Below the pieces are notes generated by a model. That model made no database searches and was not told the DNA's origin. It saw only the letters and a program-made list of their open reading frames with translations. Shown here piece by piece: positions 24,484 to 33,348 of a stretch of DNA of 64,000 nt (within the stretch, counting starts at the first letter, position 1; the number at the start of each line of letters is the position of its first letter). A program made the translations under genes and the position numbers. Where the stretch lies: assembly GCA_965222015.1 (NCBI GenBank), contig CBDCTL010000017.1, positions 124,001 through 188,000 of the forward strand. Reading direction: 5' to 3'. The DNA comes from JANQPX01 sp965222015. GTDB taxonomy: Bacteria; Pseudomonadota; Alphaproteobacteria; Geminicoccales; Geminicoccaceae.

Positions 24484-26149
24484 TCAGGCGAAAACGCCGT
24501 GCAGAAACCAGCGCGGCAGCGGCGAAGAGGCGTCGTCGGGGCACTCTTCGCGGAACAGCCAGAACCGCGCGCCTTCGCTGTCCTCGACCGCAAAGTAGTC
24601 CCGTGCCGGCGGATCGCGTCGGGCTGACGACCGGTCTTCTCCAGAGGTGAGCCTGCGGTCGGCGTCGGGGATGTGCCACCAGTCGGGCGCGACCGTCTCC
24701 GGCCCTTGGGCGCCGACCACCTTGTGCAGGCCCTGGCGCCAGCGGAACAGCACCGGCGGCTCGCCGGGAAGCGACGCGATCGCCTCGATCGGCTCCGGCT
24801 GACGAAGCAGTCTGAGCGGCCGCGGCGGCGTCTCCTGAAGGTGCGCGCACTCGCTCGCACGCTCGTCCGCACACTCGTCCTCAGGGGGCGAAAGGGCGAG
24901 CGCCGTGGCGGCGTGGACGCGGGCCGAGCGGTTGGCGGACCGCGACGGCGCCGTTCCCTGCGGGACGACGCCGAGCCCGAAGGTCGGCAGTGCGACGTCG
25001 CTTCCGACGGCCTTGGGTGGCTCCGGGATCCGGGCAAGATCGGGGAGCGCTTCGTCCGTCGCCGTGCCCAGCCCCCGCCAGGCGATGGCTTCCGGCAGCA
25101 GTCGGTTCGATGTCGCTCGCGTCGAGGATGGCGCGCTCCACGCCGAAGCCGAGGTCGATCCGATCGAAGCGCTCGCCGATGAGGGCGGTCAGGCGGCGCA
25201 CCTCCCGGCAGGGCCGATCGCAGCCGATCGACGTGGTCACGGTGCTGTTGTCGACCCGGTAGAGGGCGAGGGTCAGCCGCCGCGCGCCGAGGCCCGCGGC
25301 CTCGAGGCCGATGCAGAGCTGCCGCACCAGCCGCTCGATCAGGGGCGGCAGGGCCTCCGGGCAGATGATCGGCTCGGCGAAGATCAGCTGCGCCTGCTGC
25401 GCCGGCAAAGGCTGGTCGGCGGCGATCGGCTCGTCGGTCAGCCCGAGCGCCTGATCCAGCCTGAGCGCCACGCGATCGCCGAAGCGCGCAGCGATCGAAC
25501 GCCGGGGCAGGGCGTAGAGATGCTCGATGCGATCGAAGCCGGCGGCCGCGAGCGCGGTGCAGCTCGCCTCGTCCAGCCGCAAGGCCGCGACCGGCAGGGC
25601 TGCGAGCGCCACGCGCGCGCCTCGCGCCGGCAAAAGGCGTCGTTCGCCGTCGCCGAAGCGGCAGGCCGCCCAGGCGCTGCCGGGATGATCGGCGATCGCC
25701 GCCTCGGCGTTCACGCCTCGCTTGCGCAGCCGACCCAGGAGATCGGCGAGAAGGCTGGCCTCGCCGCCGGCGAGATGGGCGGAGCTGCCGATATCCAGCC
25801 AGAGCGCAGCCCCCTTGCCGGCGGGATGGCTGTCGTCGATCGCGACGAAAGGCGTGTAGCGCTCGCACCAGGTGGCGAGAGACCGCAGAAAACGTCGATC
25901 GGCTTCCGGATCGTCTCGATGGACGACGAGGCCAGGCACCCGCACCGAGGCGTCGGCCGCGCTCATGCCTGGCTGCAGGCCCGCGCGCTCGGCGATCGGG
26001 CAGAGTGCTGCGAGCGGGCGATCCTCAGGGACGTCGGCGACGGTCACGGAGGGCGATCGCCATCGGGCATGTCCGTTCAGGCTGCTTTCCTGCCGGAGCC
26101 GGTCGATCGAAAGATAAGGCAGCCAGAGCGACAGCACCCGTGTTCCCAT
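24484..26149 (-). pseudogene. imuB: ImuB Y-family polymerase-like protein, frameshifted
   Basis: ImuB acts with ImuA and DnaE2 in SOS mutagenesis and, like other ImuB proteins, lacks the catalytic acidic residues of Pol IV. ATG 26149 (GGAGGA 6 nt upstream) begins MGTRVLSLWLPYLSIDRLRQ, and the frame matches ImuB through the palm, thumb and little-finger region to ILDASDIEP. An extra T at 25102 (plus strand) then shifts the frame. Without it the reading continues EPLLPEAIAWRGLG and stays open to the true C terminus (RDYFAVED, FWLFR, PRWFLHGVFA) at 24484. As given, the protein would end at 24881 after ~80 out-of-frame residues. No imuA or dnaE2 lies beside it. Real decay or a one-base sequence error are both possible. 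Confidence 0.85.
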
Positions 26150-26280
26150 CGGTATCCTCCTCGAACACGCCACGATTTTTCGACGATGTCGGTCTTCATG
26201 AACGATCGATGAAAATCAACGGGTTGGCGTCGAACTGCCGTGGGTGTGCAATGTTTGGCAGGGGTTGTCCGTGAATTTAT

Positions 26281-26295
26281 GTTCCTGTTTTGTTC
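26281..26295 (-). promoter_or_regulatory. LexA (SOS) box
   Basis: GTTC-CTGTTTT-GTTC fits the alphaproteobacterial LexA operator GTTC-N7-GTTC exactly. It lies 132 nt before the imuB start, and imuB-type genes are usually LexA-controlled. The opposite gene (26473) is a metabolic oxidoreductase and a less likely target. Confidence 0.75.
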
Positions 26296-26329
26296 TATAG
26301 GCTGCGCCGGTCATGTCAAGATGACGGCG

Positions 26330-26375
26330 CCCCATTTTTCATCGCCGGAGCACCCCCTTTTTCATTGCCGGAGCA
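26330..26375. repeat. two-copy 23-bp tandem repeat
   Basis: Copies at 26330-26352 and 26353-26375 share the pattern CCCC, a T-run, then CATYGCCGGAGCA, with two mismatches. The repeat lies between the SOS box and the oxidoreductase gene, so it may sit in that gene's promoter. Confidence 0.7.
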
Positions 26376-26472
26376 AAGGTGCCAGGGCGGTGTTTTGGGG
26401 CCCTTGCCCGCAAACGCGCCGACGGCGTATCGTCAACCCCGAAAAGCACGGTCGAATGCGGAAAGGAGGGCC

Positions 26473-27597
26473 ATGGAACGGTTCGACGTCGTCGTGATCG
26501 GCGCCGGCATCGCCGGTGCTTCCGCCGCTTTCGCGCTGGCCGAGAGCGCCTCTGTTCTGCTCCTGGAGCGCGAGGACATGCCGGGCTATCACACCACCGG
26601 CCGCTCGGCGGCGGTGTTCGCGCCCGCTTACGGCAATCGGCCGATCCGCCAGCTCACCGCCGCGAGCGCCGCTTTCTACGAGGACAATGCGGGCGGTCTC
26701 GCCGAGGGCCCGGTGCTGCATCCGCGGGGCGAGCTGCTGATCGCGAGAGAGGACCAGCTCTCGGCCCTCGATGCCGCCGAGGCGGCGCTTTCGAAGGAAA
26801 TCGACGCGCTCGAACGGCTGGACGCCGGCGGCGTCCTCGAGCGGCTGCCGGCGTTGCGGCCCGGCTATGCGGCTGCGGCGCTCGCCGACCTCTCGGCCAT
26901 GGACATGGACGTGGCCGCAATTCATCAGGGCTTTTTGAGGGGCTTTCGACGCCGGGGCGGGCGTCTTGCGGTCGATGCCGAGGTCAGGGCGCTTCGGCCG
27001 GACGCTGCTGGCTGGCGGATCGAGAGTGCCGCCGGCGACTTTCAGGCGGAGGTGGTGATCGATGCCGCCGGCGCATGGGCCGACGAGATCGCGGCCCTCG
27101 CCGGCGTCCGTCCGGCGGGCCTGGTGCCCAAACGCCGGACCGCCTTCATTTTCGATCCCGAGGCCGCGATCGATCCCGCCTGGCCGGTGGTCGTCGACGT
27201 CGAGGAAGCCTTCTATTTCAAGCCTGAATCCGGCCTGCTGCTGGGATCGCCGGCCGACGAGACGCCGGTCACGCCAAGCGACGTCCAGCCGGAGGACCTG
27301 GATGTCGCGATCGCCGTCGACCGGATCGAAAGCGCCACCCAATGGCAGGTCCGCCGGATCCAGAGGCGTTGGGCCGGGCTTCGCAGCTTCGTCGCCGACA
27401 AGACGCCCGTCGTCGGCTTCGATCCGGAGGTCCGCGGGTTTTTCTGGCTGGCGGCGCAAGGCGGCTATGGGATTCAGACGGCGCCCGCGCTCGCCCGCGT
27501 CACCGCGGCGCTGGCGAGCGGGCAGCCGCTGCCTGACGATATCGCCGCGACCGGCCTCAGCGCCGCGGATCTCGCGACCGGTCGCATCCGTCCCTGA
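26473..27597 (+). CDS. FAD-dependent amino-acid oxidoreductase (DAO family)
   Basis: 374 residues. The N-terminal dinucleotide motif is VVVIGAGIAGASAAFALAES, followed by LLLEREDMPGYHTTGRSAA. This YHTTGRSAA segment is typical of the D-arginine/D-amino-acid dehydrogenase branch of the DAO family. The C-terminal FAD-binding strand reads FFWLAAQGGYGIQTAPALA. AAAGGAGGG precedes ATG 26473 at ideal spacing. It is a cytoplasmic or peripheral-membrane enzyme that oxidises an amine or D-amino acid. The exact substrate is not visible. It is monocistronic. Confidence 0.9.
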   Translation: MERFDVVVIGAGIAGASAAFALAESASVLLLEREDMPGYHTTGRSAAVFAPAYGNRPIRQLTAASAAFYEDNAGGLAEGPVLHPRGELLIAREDQLSALDAAEAALSKEIDALERLDAGGVLERLPALRPGYAAAALADLSAMDMDVAAIHQGFLRGFRRRGGRLAVDAEVRALRPDAAGWRIESAAGDFQAEVVIDAAGAWADEIAALAGVRPAGLVPKRRTAFIFDPEAAIDPAWPVVVDVEEAFYFKPESGLLLGSPADETPVTPSDVQPEDLDVAIAVDRIESATQWQVRRIQRRWAGLRSFVADKTPVVGFDPEVRGFFWLAAQGGYGIQTAPALARVTAALASGQPLPDDIAATGLSAADLATGRIRP

Positions 27598-27684
27598 CTT
27601 CCCGGATGTTCGGCTGTAACTTTTATTAAAAAGTGATTTAAATTCCACATAAAATTCAATCCTAAGTTAAGTTTTTTTCGTTGT

Positions 27685-27733
27685 CTTGATTGAAATCCAA
27701 GGTCTATTCCTCTAAGCGTCTTTATCAATCAAG
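27685..27733 (+). promoter_or_regulatory. inverted repeat before T-run in AT-rich leader
   Basis: CTTGATTGA (27685-27693) and TCAATCAAG (27725-27733) pair perfectly across a 31-nt loop, and GCGTTTTTT follows. It could terminate the upstream oxidoreductase transcript or act as a leader element for the gene at 27783. The surrounding 27605-27735 is strongly AT-rich. Confidence 0.4.
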
Positions 27734-27782
27734 GCGTTTTTTGCGCGGGCAATCACGATTGGATCGATGAGAGGGGAAAGCC

Positions 27783-28637
27783 ATGGCGGGCGTGGTTTCA
27801 TGTCGGCGAGTTCTCAACTTTAAATTTTTTCGTGCCGTTGGTTTTTTGACCATGGCGATGATTCCATGCGCCATTGCCCAGTCGGAGCCGGTATCGGCTT
27901 CGAACACGGGAAGCGTCGTCGCCCTGCGGACGAGCGACGGGCCGGGGCTGGACGAACTCAGAGACCATGCCGCGGCGATCGACCAGATCCTCGCCGTGGC
28001 GAGCGAACGTGTGGACCGGCTCGCCGCCGATGGCGCGACGTCTTCCGGCCTGATGGAGGCGATCCGCCAGGAGCTCTCGCTCAGCCGGCGCTGGAACCGA
28101 CATCTGGCGAGCATCCTCCATGACGTCGCCGAGGCCAGGCTCGCCTTGCGCACCCGCGAGCGGGAGGCGGCGAAGGAGATCGCACGCATGACGGCGGTCG
28201 CCGAGGAGGCGAGGCTGGAACTGGAGGCCTTGAAGAAGGTGCTGGATCGCGAGACCGGCGAAGCGGCACCGGCCCCTGAAGAACGCTCCGATCGGCAGAT
28301 CGAGCGCACGCCCGCCCAGTCGGTCGCGGCGATCGACCGCCGGGATCTCGATGCCGTCAGCCAGGACCTCGCCGGCGACGGCGCGCGGCTGGAGGATGCG
28401 CGTGCAGCACTCGACGTGATGCGGGCGGCGCAGAGATCGGCGATCGGCGACATCGATGCCGTGCGCGCGAAGATCATCGAGGCGCTCACGTCGCTCGGCG
28501 ACGCCACGTCCGAACCGCCGTCGGACCGATTGGAAGAGGGCGCGAATCTGAGCTCCGAGGACATCACCGCTTGGGCGGTCTCGACGGCCGTCCGGCTGGG
28601 CAGGCCCGGCGGTGCTGACCCGGCGGCGACGGACTAG
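27783..28637 (+). CDS. exported coiled-coil hypothetical protein
   Basis: 284 residues starting at ATG 27783 after GAGGGGAAAGCC. Residues ~12-33 form a signal peptide (hydrophobic FFRAVGFLTMAMIPCAIA, cleavage near IAQ|SEP). The mature part is almost wholly helical, with heptad-like Leu/Ala spacing (residues ~55-145 and ~180-235), as in periplasmic coiled-coil proteins. No domain is recognised. The AT-rich leader suggests an acquired or specially regulated gene. Confidence 0.65.
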   Translation: MAGVVSCRRVLNFKFFRAVGFLTMAMIPCAIAQSEPVSASNTGSVVALRTSDGPGLDELRDHAAAIDQILAVASERVDRLAADGATSSGLMEAIRQELSLSRRWNRHLASILHDVAEARLALRTREREAAKEIARMTAVAEEARLELEALKKVLDRETGEAAPAPEERSDRQIERTPAQSVAAIDRRDLDAVSQDLAGDGARLEDARAALDVMRAAQRSAIGDIDAVRAKIIEALTSLGDATSEPPSDRLEEGANLSSEDITAWAVSTAVRLGRPGGADPAATD

Positions 28638-28898
28638 GCTTTTCGCGGACAGGTCGATCGCATAAGGATTCCGGCCGCTCATCGCAACACGCCTGCCGGG
28701 TTCGCACCCGCTTCGCCATCCGATCCGCGCCTGTCACTTCGGACTGTCGGCCAGCCGTTGCCGGCGACATCGACAGCGCCTTGTTTCGATGTGATCGACG
28801 GAGCGGAGAAGGAAGATCGCGGGCCTTTCGGAATTGACCGAGCCTCGCTAGGATGCCGCCCGATATTCAGTCTTCAATCGTGGCAGGAGATAGTGCGG

Positions 28899-29708
28899 AT
28901 GGCCGACGCTCCCCTGATGGCCGGCAAAAAGGGCCTGGTCATGGGCATCGCCAATGATCGCTCGCTCGCTTATGGCATTGCCAGGACCGTGGCCGACCAT
29001 GGCGCCGAACTTGCGCTGACCTATCAAGGCGATGCGCTCGCCAAGCGCGTGATGCCGATCGCCGAGACGCTTCGAGCGCCGATCGTGGCGCCAGCCGACG
29101 TCACCGACGAAGCCAGCATGGATCAGCTTTTCAGCCATCTCGAATCGGAATGGGGCAGTCTCGACTTCGTCGTCCACGCCATCGCCTTTTCCGACAAGGA
29201 GGAACTGAAGGGTCGGTATCTCGACACGTCGGCCGGCAACTTCCAGCGTTCGATGATGATCTCCTGCTTCTCGTTCACCGATCTCTGTCGGCGGGCGGCG
29301 CCGCTGATGACCGAGGGCGGCAGCATGCTGACCCTTACCTATTTCGGCGCCGAGCGGGTGGTGCCGCATTACAATGTGATGGGCGTCGCCAAGGCCGCCC
29401 TGGAGGCGAGCGTGCGCTATCTCGCGGTCGATCTCGGTCGCGACGCGATCCGCGTCAACGCGATTTCCGCCGGGCCGGTGAAGACGCTGGCCGCCTCGGG
29501 CATCGGCGATTTCCGCTACATCCTGAAGTGGAACGAGTACAACGCGCCCCTGAAGCGCAACACCTCCCTCGACGATGTCGGCGGCGCCGGCCTCTACCTC
29601 CTCTCGGATCTCGGGTCAGGCACGACGGGCGAAGTCCTCCATGTCGACAGCGGCTATCACGTGGTCGGCATGAAGGCCGTCGACGCCCCCGACATCTCGA
29701 CCGTTTGA
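28899..29708 (+). CDS. fabI: enoyl-ACP reductase (NADH)
   Basis: Reduces trans-2-enoyl-ACP in the last step of each fatty-acid elongation cycle. 269 residues, a normal FabI length. The cofactor motif is GIANDRSLAYGIA and the active-site Tyr-x6-Lys is in HYNVMGVAKAALEAS. INAISAGPVKTLAASGIGDF is the substrate-loop region typical of FabI. Start ATG 28899 has GGAGA upstream. aroC starts 10 nt later, so the two are co-transcribed, an arrangement seen in other Alphaproteobacteria. Confidence 0.96.
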   Translation: MADAPLMAGKKGLVMGIANDRSLAYGIARTVADHGAELALTYQGDALAKRVMPIAETLRAPIVAPADVTDEASMDQLFSHLESEWGSLDFVVHAIAFSDKEELKGRYLDTSAGNFQRSMMISCFSFTDLCRRAAPLMTEGGSMLTLTYFGAERVVPHYNVMGVAKAALEASVRYLAVDLGRDAIRVNAISAGPVKTLAASGIGDFRYILKWNEYNAPLKRNTSLDDVGGAGLYLLSDLGSGTTGEVLHVDSGYHVVGMKAVDAPDISTV

Positions 29709-29718
29709 TCCAGGAAAA

Positions 29719-30792
29719 ATGGCCGGCAACAGCTTCGGCGGCGTCTTTCGCTTCACCACCTTCGGCGAAAGCCATGGCCCCGCCATCGGCTGCGTCGTCG
29801 ATGGCGTGCCGCCACGGCTCGACTTGTCCGAGTCCGATATTCAGCACTGGCTGGACCGACGACGGCCAGGGCAGTCGAAGTTCACGACGCAGCGGCAGGA
29901 GCCGGACCAGGTCCGCATTCTCTCGGGCGTGTTCGAGGGAAAAACCACCGGCACGCCGATCGGCCTCCTGATCGAGAATGTCGACCAGCGCTCGCGAGAC
30001 TATGGCGAGATCAAGGACCGCTTTCGTCCCGGCCATGCCGACTTCACCTACGAGGCCAAATACGGCATTCGCGACTATCGCGGCGGCGGCCGTTCCTCGG
30101 CGCGCGAGACGGCGATGCGCGTTGCCGCGGGCGCGGTGGCGAGGAAGGTGCTGGGCGACGGGATCAGGATCCGGGGTGCGCTCGTGCAGGTCGGCGACGA
30201 CCGGATCGATAGAGAAAACTGGAACTGGGATGCGGTCGAGCAGAACCCGTTCTGGTGCCCTGACCCGAAGGCCTCGATGCGCTGGGAGGAGAAGCTGCTG
30301 GCGACCCGAAAGTCGGGTTCTTCGACGGGCGCCGTGATCGAGGTGATCGCTTCAGGCGTCCCGGCGGGGCTGGGTGATCCCGTCTACGACAAGCTGGACG
30401 CCGATCTCGCCAAGGCGATGATGAGCATCAATGCAGTGAAGGGCGTGGAAATTGGCGCAGGCTTTGACAGTGCTGCGTTAAGCGGCGAGGAGAACGCCGA
30501 CGAGATAAGAATCGCGGACGGGCGTCCCGCCTTCCTGTCGAACAATGCGGGCGGCGTTCTCGGCGGCATCACGTCCGGGCAGGACGTGGTGGTGCGGTTC
30601 GCGGTCAAGCCGACCAGTTCGATCCTGACGCCGCGCCGCTCGATCGACCGTCACGGCAAGGAGATCGACGTTTCGACCAAAGGCCGCCACGACCCCTGCG
30701 TCGGCATTCGCGCCGTGCCGGTGGGCGAGGCGATGATGGCCGTCGTGCTCGCCGATCACTGGCTCCGCCAGCGGGCGATTTCCTCGGACTGA
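29719..30792 (+). CDS. aroC: chorismate synthase
   Basis: Converts 5-enolpyruvylshikimate-3-phosphate to chorismate with reduced FMN, the last common step to aromatic amino acids and folate. 357 residues. The N terminus NSFGGVFRFTTFGESHGPAIG is the family signature. Later motifs are YRGGGRSSARETAMRVAAGA and GITSGQDVVVRFAVKPTSS. It shares an operon with fabI and serves the trp and aro genes further along the window. Confidence 0.97.
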   Translation: MAGNSFGGVFRFTTFGESHGPAIGCVVDGVPPRLDLSESDIQHWLDRRRPGQSKFTTQRQEPDQVRILSGVFEGKTTGTPIGLLIENVDQRSRDYGEIKDRFRPGHADFTYEAKYGIRDYRGGGRSSARETAMRVAAGAVARKVLGDGIRIRGALVQVGDDRIDRENWNWDAVEQNPFWCPDPKASMRWEEKLLATRKSGSSTGAVIEVIASGVPAGLGDPVYDKLDADLAKAMMSINAVKGVEIGAGFDSAALSGEENADEIRIADGRPAFLSNNAGGVLGGITSGQDVVVRFAVKPTSSILTPRRSIDRHGKEIDVSTKGRHDPCVGIRAVPVGEAMMAVVLADHWLRQRAISSD

Positions 30793-30813
30793 GCTGGAGC
30801 ACGCCCGCGCGGC

Positions 30814-31020
30814 TCAATCGTCAGTCCAGTCGTCCTCGGCGGCGGACAGCAGATCGTCATAGTCCTCGAGAGAAGTCTCGAAAAACTCGTCCTCGAGCAG
30901 CGTGTCGCGCTCCAGATAGAGCCCCTCGTCGAGTTGCTTTTCCTGCTCCAGCGCATCCGCGGCGATCACCGTCTTCAGAAGCTCGCCGGGCCTGGGAAAG
31001 GTGTTCGGGTCGAGACGCAT
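30814..31020 (-). CDS. small acidic conserved hypothetical protein
   Basis: 68 residues, very acidic (LYLERDTLLEDEFFETSLED, ending AAEDDWTDD), without membrane segment or known domain. The start is supported by a strong site (GGAGGAAGG) upstream of ATG 31020. It lies between aroC (convergent) and the AEC transporter gene. Confidence 0.6.
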   Translation of the reverse strand: MRLDPNTFPRPGELLKTVIAADALEQEKQLDEGLYLERDTLLEDEFFETSLEDYDDLLSAAEDDWTDD

Positions 31021-31106
31021 GGTCCTTCCTCCGTTCGCGTCGTCACATCGTCATCAAACACCGGTCGTCAACCGAAATCTGTGATCGATGTCACGCAGTC
31101 TGACGA

Positions 31107-32048
31107 TCAGACGATGAACCAGAGCAGAACGGGAATGCTCGCCATGCTGAGCGCGGTCGAGATCAGAACCGCGCTCGAGGCTTCGGGCACGGCTACGTCG
31201 TAATGCTGAGCGAAAATGTAGACATTGGCGCCGACCGGCAGTGCTGCGACGATCACCAGGGCGGCCGTGAGAAACGGATCGAGCCCGAGTGCGCTTGCCA
31301 TCGCGAAGGCGAGGGCAGGGTGGATCACGAGCTTGGTCACCGTCATCAGGCCGGCAGCACCCAGCGGTCCGTGCAGGCCGCGCGCAAGCTCGCGCACCCC
31401 GAGGCTGGCCCCGAGCGCGAACAGCGCCGTGGGCGGTCCGGCCTGGCCGATGAAGCCGAGCGTCTTGTCGAGAACCGGTGCGAGGCCGAAACCGAGCGAC
31501 GACACGGCCAGCCCGAACAGGGCCGCGAGAATGATGGGATTGCTGGCGATGGCCCGAAAGGTGGTTCCCAAAAGCGCCGTCAGCTGCACCCGTCGCTCTC
31601 CCTGGGTGATCTCCAAAAGCATGGTCACCAGACTGTAGAGCGCGACGTTGAACACGAAGATCATGGTCACCGGCACGGCGCCGCGCTCGCCGTAGAGCGC
31701 GATCATCAGGGGAATGCCGAGTAATACCGTATTGGGAAAGCAGGAGCCAAAACCCTGGATCACCAGCTGCGATCCATGTTGAGCCAGCAGCGCCCACCCC
31801 AGAAACGCACCGATCACCGCGACAGTCACCAGCACGCTGAAATAGCCGAACACGAAGCGAAGGTCGATCAGCCCCGCAACGTCACTGGTCACAACCAGCC
31901 GAAACAGCAATGCCGGCATGGCGACGTTGAAAATGAACGTCACCAACGCCTTCACGCCGGCCTCGTCGATCCACCTGACCTTTCCCGCCACGAAGCCGAG
32001 AACGATCAGCGCAAACAGAGGAACAACAGCCTCGAATGTCGAGGTCAC
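31107..32048 (-). CDS. AEC (auxin efflux carrier) family transporter
   Basis: 313 residues with about ten predicted membrane helices arranged as two five-helix halves, the pattern of AEC transporters. The N terminus FEAVVPLFALIVLGFVAGK and the FPNTVLLGIPLMIALYG segment (conserved N-x-x-x-x-G-x-P) are characteristic. Family members move small carboxylates such as malate or malonate. The start is GTG 32046-32048. It lies in the outer arm of an inverted repeat whose other arm follows the gapR stop. On the minus strand a six-codon frame beginning ATGAACTGG ends at a TGA overlapping this GTG. Confidence 0.88.
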   Translation of the reverse strand: MTSTFEAVVPLFALIVLGFVAGKVRWIDEAGVKALVTFIFNVAMPALLFRLVVTSDVAGLIDLRFVFGYFSVLVTVAVIGAFLGWALLAQHGSQLVIQGFGSCFPNTVLLGIPLMIALYGERGAVPVTMIFVFNVALYSLVTMLLEITQGERRVQLTALLGTTFRAIASNPIILAALFGLAVSSLGFGLAPVLDKTLGFIGQAGPPTALFALGASLGVRELARGLHGPLGAAGLMTVTKLVIHPALAFAMASALGLDPFLTAALVIVAALPVGANVYIFAQHYDVAVPEASSAVLISTALSMASIPVLLWFIV

Positions 32049-32197
32049 TGGCGTGGCCAGTTCATGGACTTGCCTGACACTGGCACCTACGCCCGGTGTC
32101 CACCGCAGCCACCACAGCCCCGTTCGGGCTCCGCCCGACCGTCAACGAGCCCCTTGGCATCGCCCGGGGCTCACCAGGCAAGTCGACGCCGGTGACC
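32043..32197. repeat. long inverted repeat filling the gapR-AEC junction
   Basis: Inner arms GACTTGCCTG (32067-32076) and CAGGCAAGTC (32175-32184) pair perfectly. Outer arms 32043-32054 and 32186-32197 (GGTCACYGGCGT) pair with one mismatch. The left side has a 12-nt insertion between its arms. As at 12668-12951, one arm lies by the upstream gene's stop codon and the other covers the downstream start, and the core GACTTGCC is shared. Confidence 0.75.
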
Positions 32198-32200
32198 GCG

Positions 32201-32509
32201 TCACCCGATAGCGGACATGTAGAGTTCGACGAGCTCTTCTTCTTCGGCGCGTTCTTCGGGGTCTTTCTTGCGAAGGGCGATGACCTTGCGGAGGACCTTG
32301 ACGTCGAAGCCTTCGCCTTTGGCCTCGCCGTAGACTTCCTTGATGTCGTCGGCGATGCCCGCCTTTTCCTCCTCCAGCTTTTCGATGCGCATGATGAAGT
32401 TCTTGAGACGGTCGGCGGTGGTGCCGACGGTGCGCGTGCTGGTGGTCTTGAGCTTCTGTTCGTCCTCGGCCTCGTCGACGGCGGGATTCAGTTGCACGAC
32501 GTCATTCAT
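32201..32509 (-). CDS. gapR: GapR / DUF2312 nucleoid protein
   Basis: 102 residues from ATG 32509 (AGGAGG 12 nt upstream; an in-frame TTG at 32521 is right against that site and so less likely). The core DRLKNFIMRIEKLEEEKAGI and IKEVYGEAKGEGFDVKVLRK is the DUF2312 signature. In Caulobacter this family, named GapR, binds overtwisted DNA ahead of forks and RNA polymerase and stimulates topoisomerases. It is helical throughout and forms oligomers. ssb lies upstream on the same strand (52-nt gap), a sensible partner in replication. Confidence 0.9.
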   Translation of the reverse strand: MNDVVQLNPAVDEAEDEQKLKTTSTRTVGTTADRLKNFIMRIEKLEEEKAGIADDIKEVYGEAKGEGFDVKVLRKVIALRKKDPEERAEEEELVELYMSAIG

Positions 32510-32561
32510 GGGTAGGGTCAACCTCCTGAGAATCTAAAGTCAAGCTTGCAGGCGCTGCCTG

Positions 32562-33038
32562 CTAGAAGGGGATTTCGTCGTCGAGATCGTCGTAGCCGCC
32601 CCCGGACTTGCCGCCGCCCGAGGACGATCCGCCGCCCCCGCCGCCAAAGGAATCGCCGCCGCCATAGCCGCCGCCGGAGTCGTCGCCGCGTCCGCCGATC
32701 AGTGTGAGTTCGCCGCGGAAGCGCTGCAGCACCACCTCGGTGGTGTATTTCTCCTGGCCGGACTGGTCGGTCCACTTCCGGGTCTGGAGCTGGCCCTCGA
32801 CATAGACCTGCCGTCCCTTGGACAGATATTTTTCCGCGACCTCGCCGAGGCGCTCGTTGAAGATGACGACCCGATGCCACTCGGTCTTTTCGCGCTGCTC
32901 ACCGGTGTTCCGGTCCCGCCAGCGCTCCGAGGTGGCGATCGCGAGATGCACGATCTTGGTCCCGTCCTGCGTCTGCCTGACCTCGGGATCCCGCCCGAGA
33001 TTGCCAAGCAGAATGACCTTGTTGACACTCCCGGCCAT
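32562..33038 (-). CDS. ssb: single-stranded DNA-binding protein
   Basis: 158 residues. The OB fold runs from VNKVILLGNLGRDPEVRQTQ to about residue 110, followed by a Gly/Ser-rich flexible linker and the acidic tip DLDDEIPF that recruits replication and repair partners. The length and tail are standard for a replicative SSB. GGAGAAAGACG precedes the ATG. No LexA box was found upstream. Confidence 0.97.
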   Translation of the reverse strand: MAGSVNKVILLGNLGRDPEVRQTQDGTKIVHLAIATSERWRDRNTGEQREKTEWHRVVIFNERLGEVAEKYLSKGRQVYVEGQLQTRKWTDQSGQEKYTTEVVLQRFRGELTLIGGRGDDSGGGYGGGDSFGGGGGGSSSGGGKSGGGYDDLDDEIPF

Positions 33039-33348
33039 CGTCTTTCTCCAACTGGTCCAGCATGGGCACCGGACCCTAGCAGGGCGCCGCGCACAGCGAA
33101 AAGGATTTTTCGGATTTTTTCGTGGTGTTGGCTGAAGCTGTCGCCCGGGCGCCGGCAGACGGATGGAAGGCGAACTAAATTTCCTTCAGGGAGACTGTCA
33201 GCCCAGGCCGGTCAGCCCCGAATTCCATGGAAAAGGCTGGAGATGACCGTTATGGCCAGCGGGCTGCCGCCTCTGACGGACGCAGCGTCACACTATGCTG
33301 GCTCGAGAACCATCGTCTTGGCCCACCGACGTGGCGGGGCAGGCGGTT
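33039..33348. other. 310-nt intergenic region
   Basis: Upstream of ssb and downstream of the minus-strand gene ending at 33349. No gene supported. A T-rich stretch near 33105-33125 may belong to the ssb promoter or to the end of the upstream transcript. Nothing else is visible. Confidence 0.4.
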
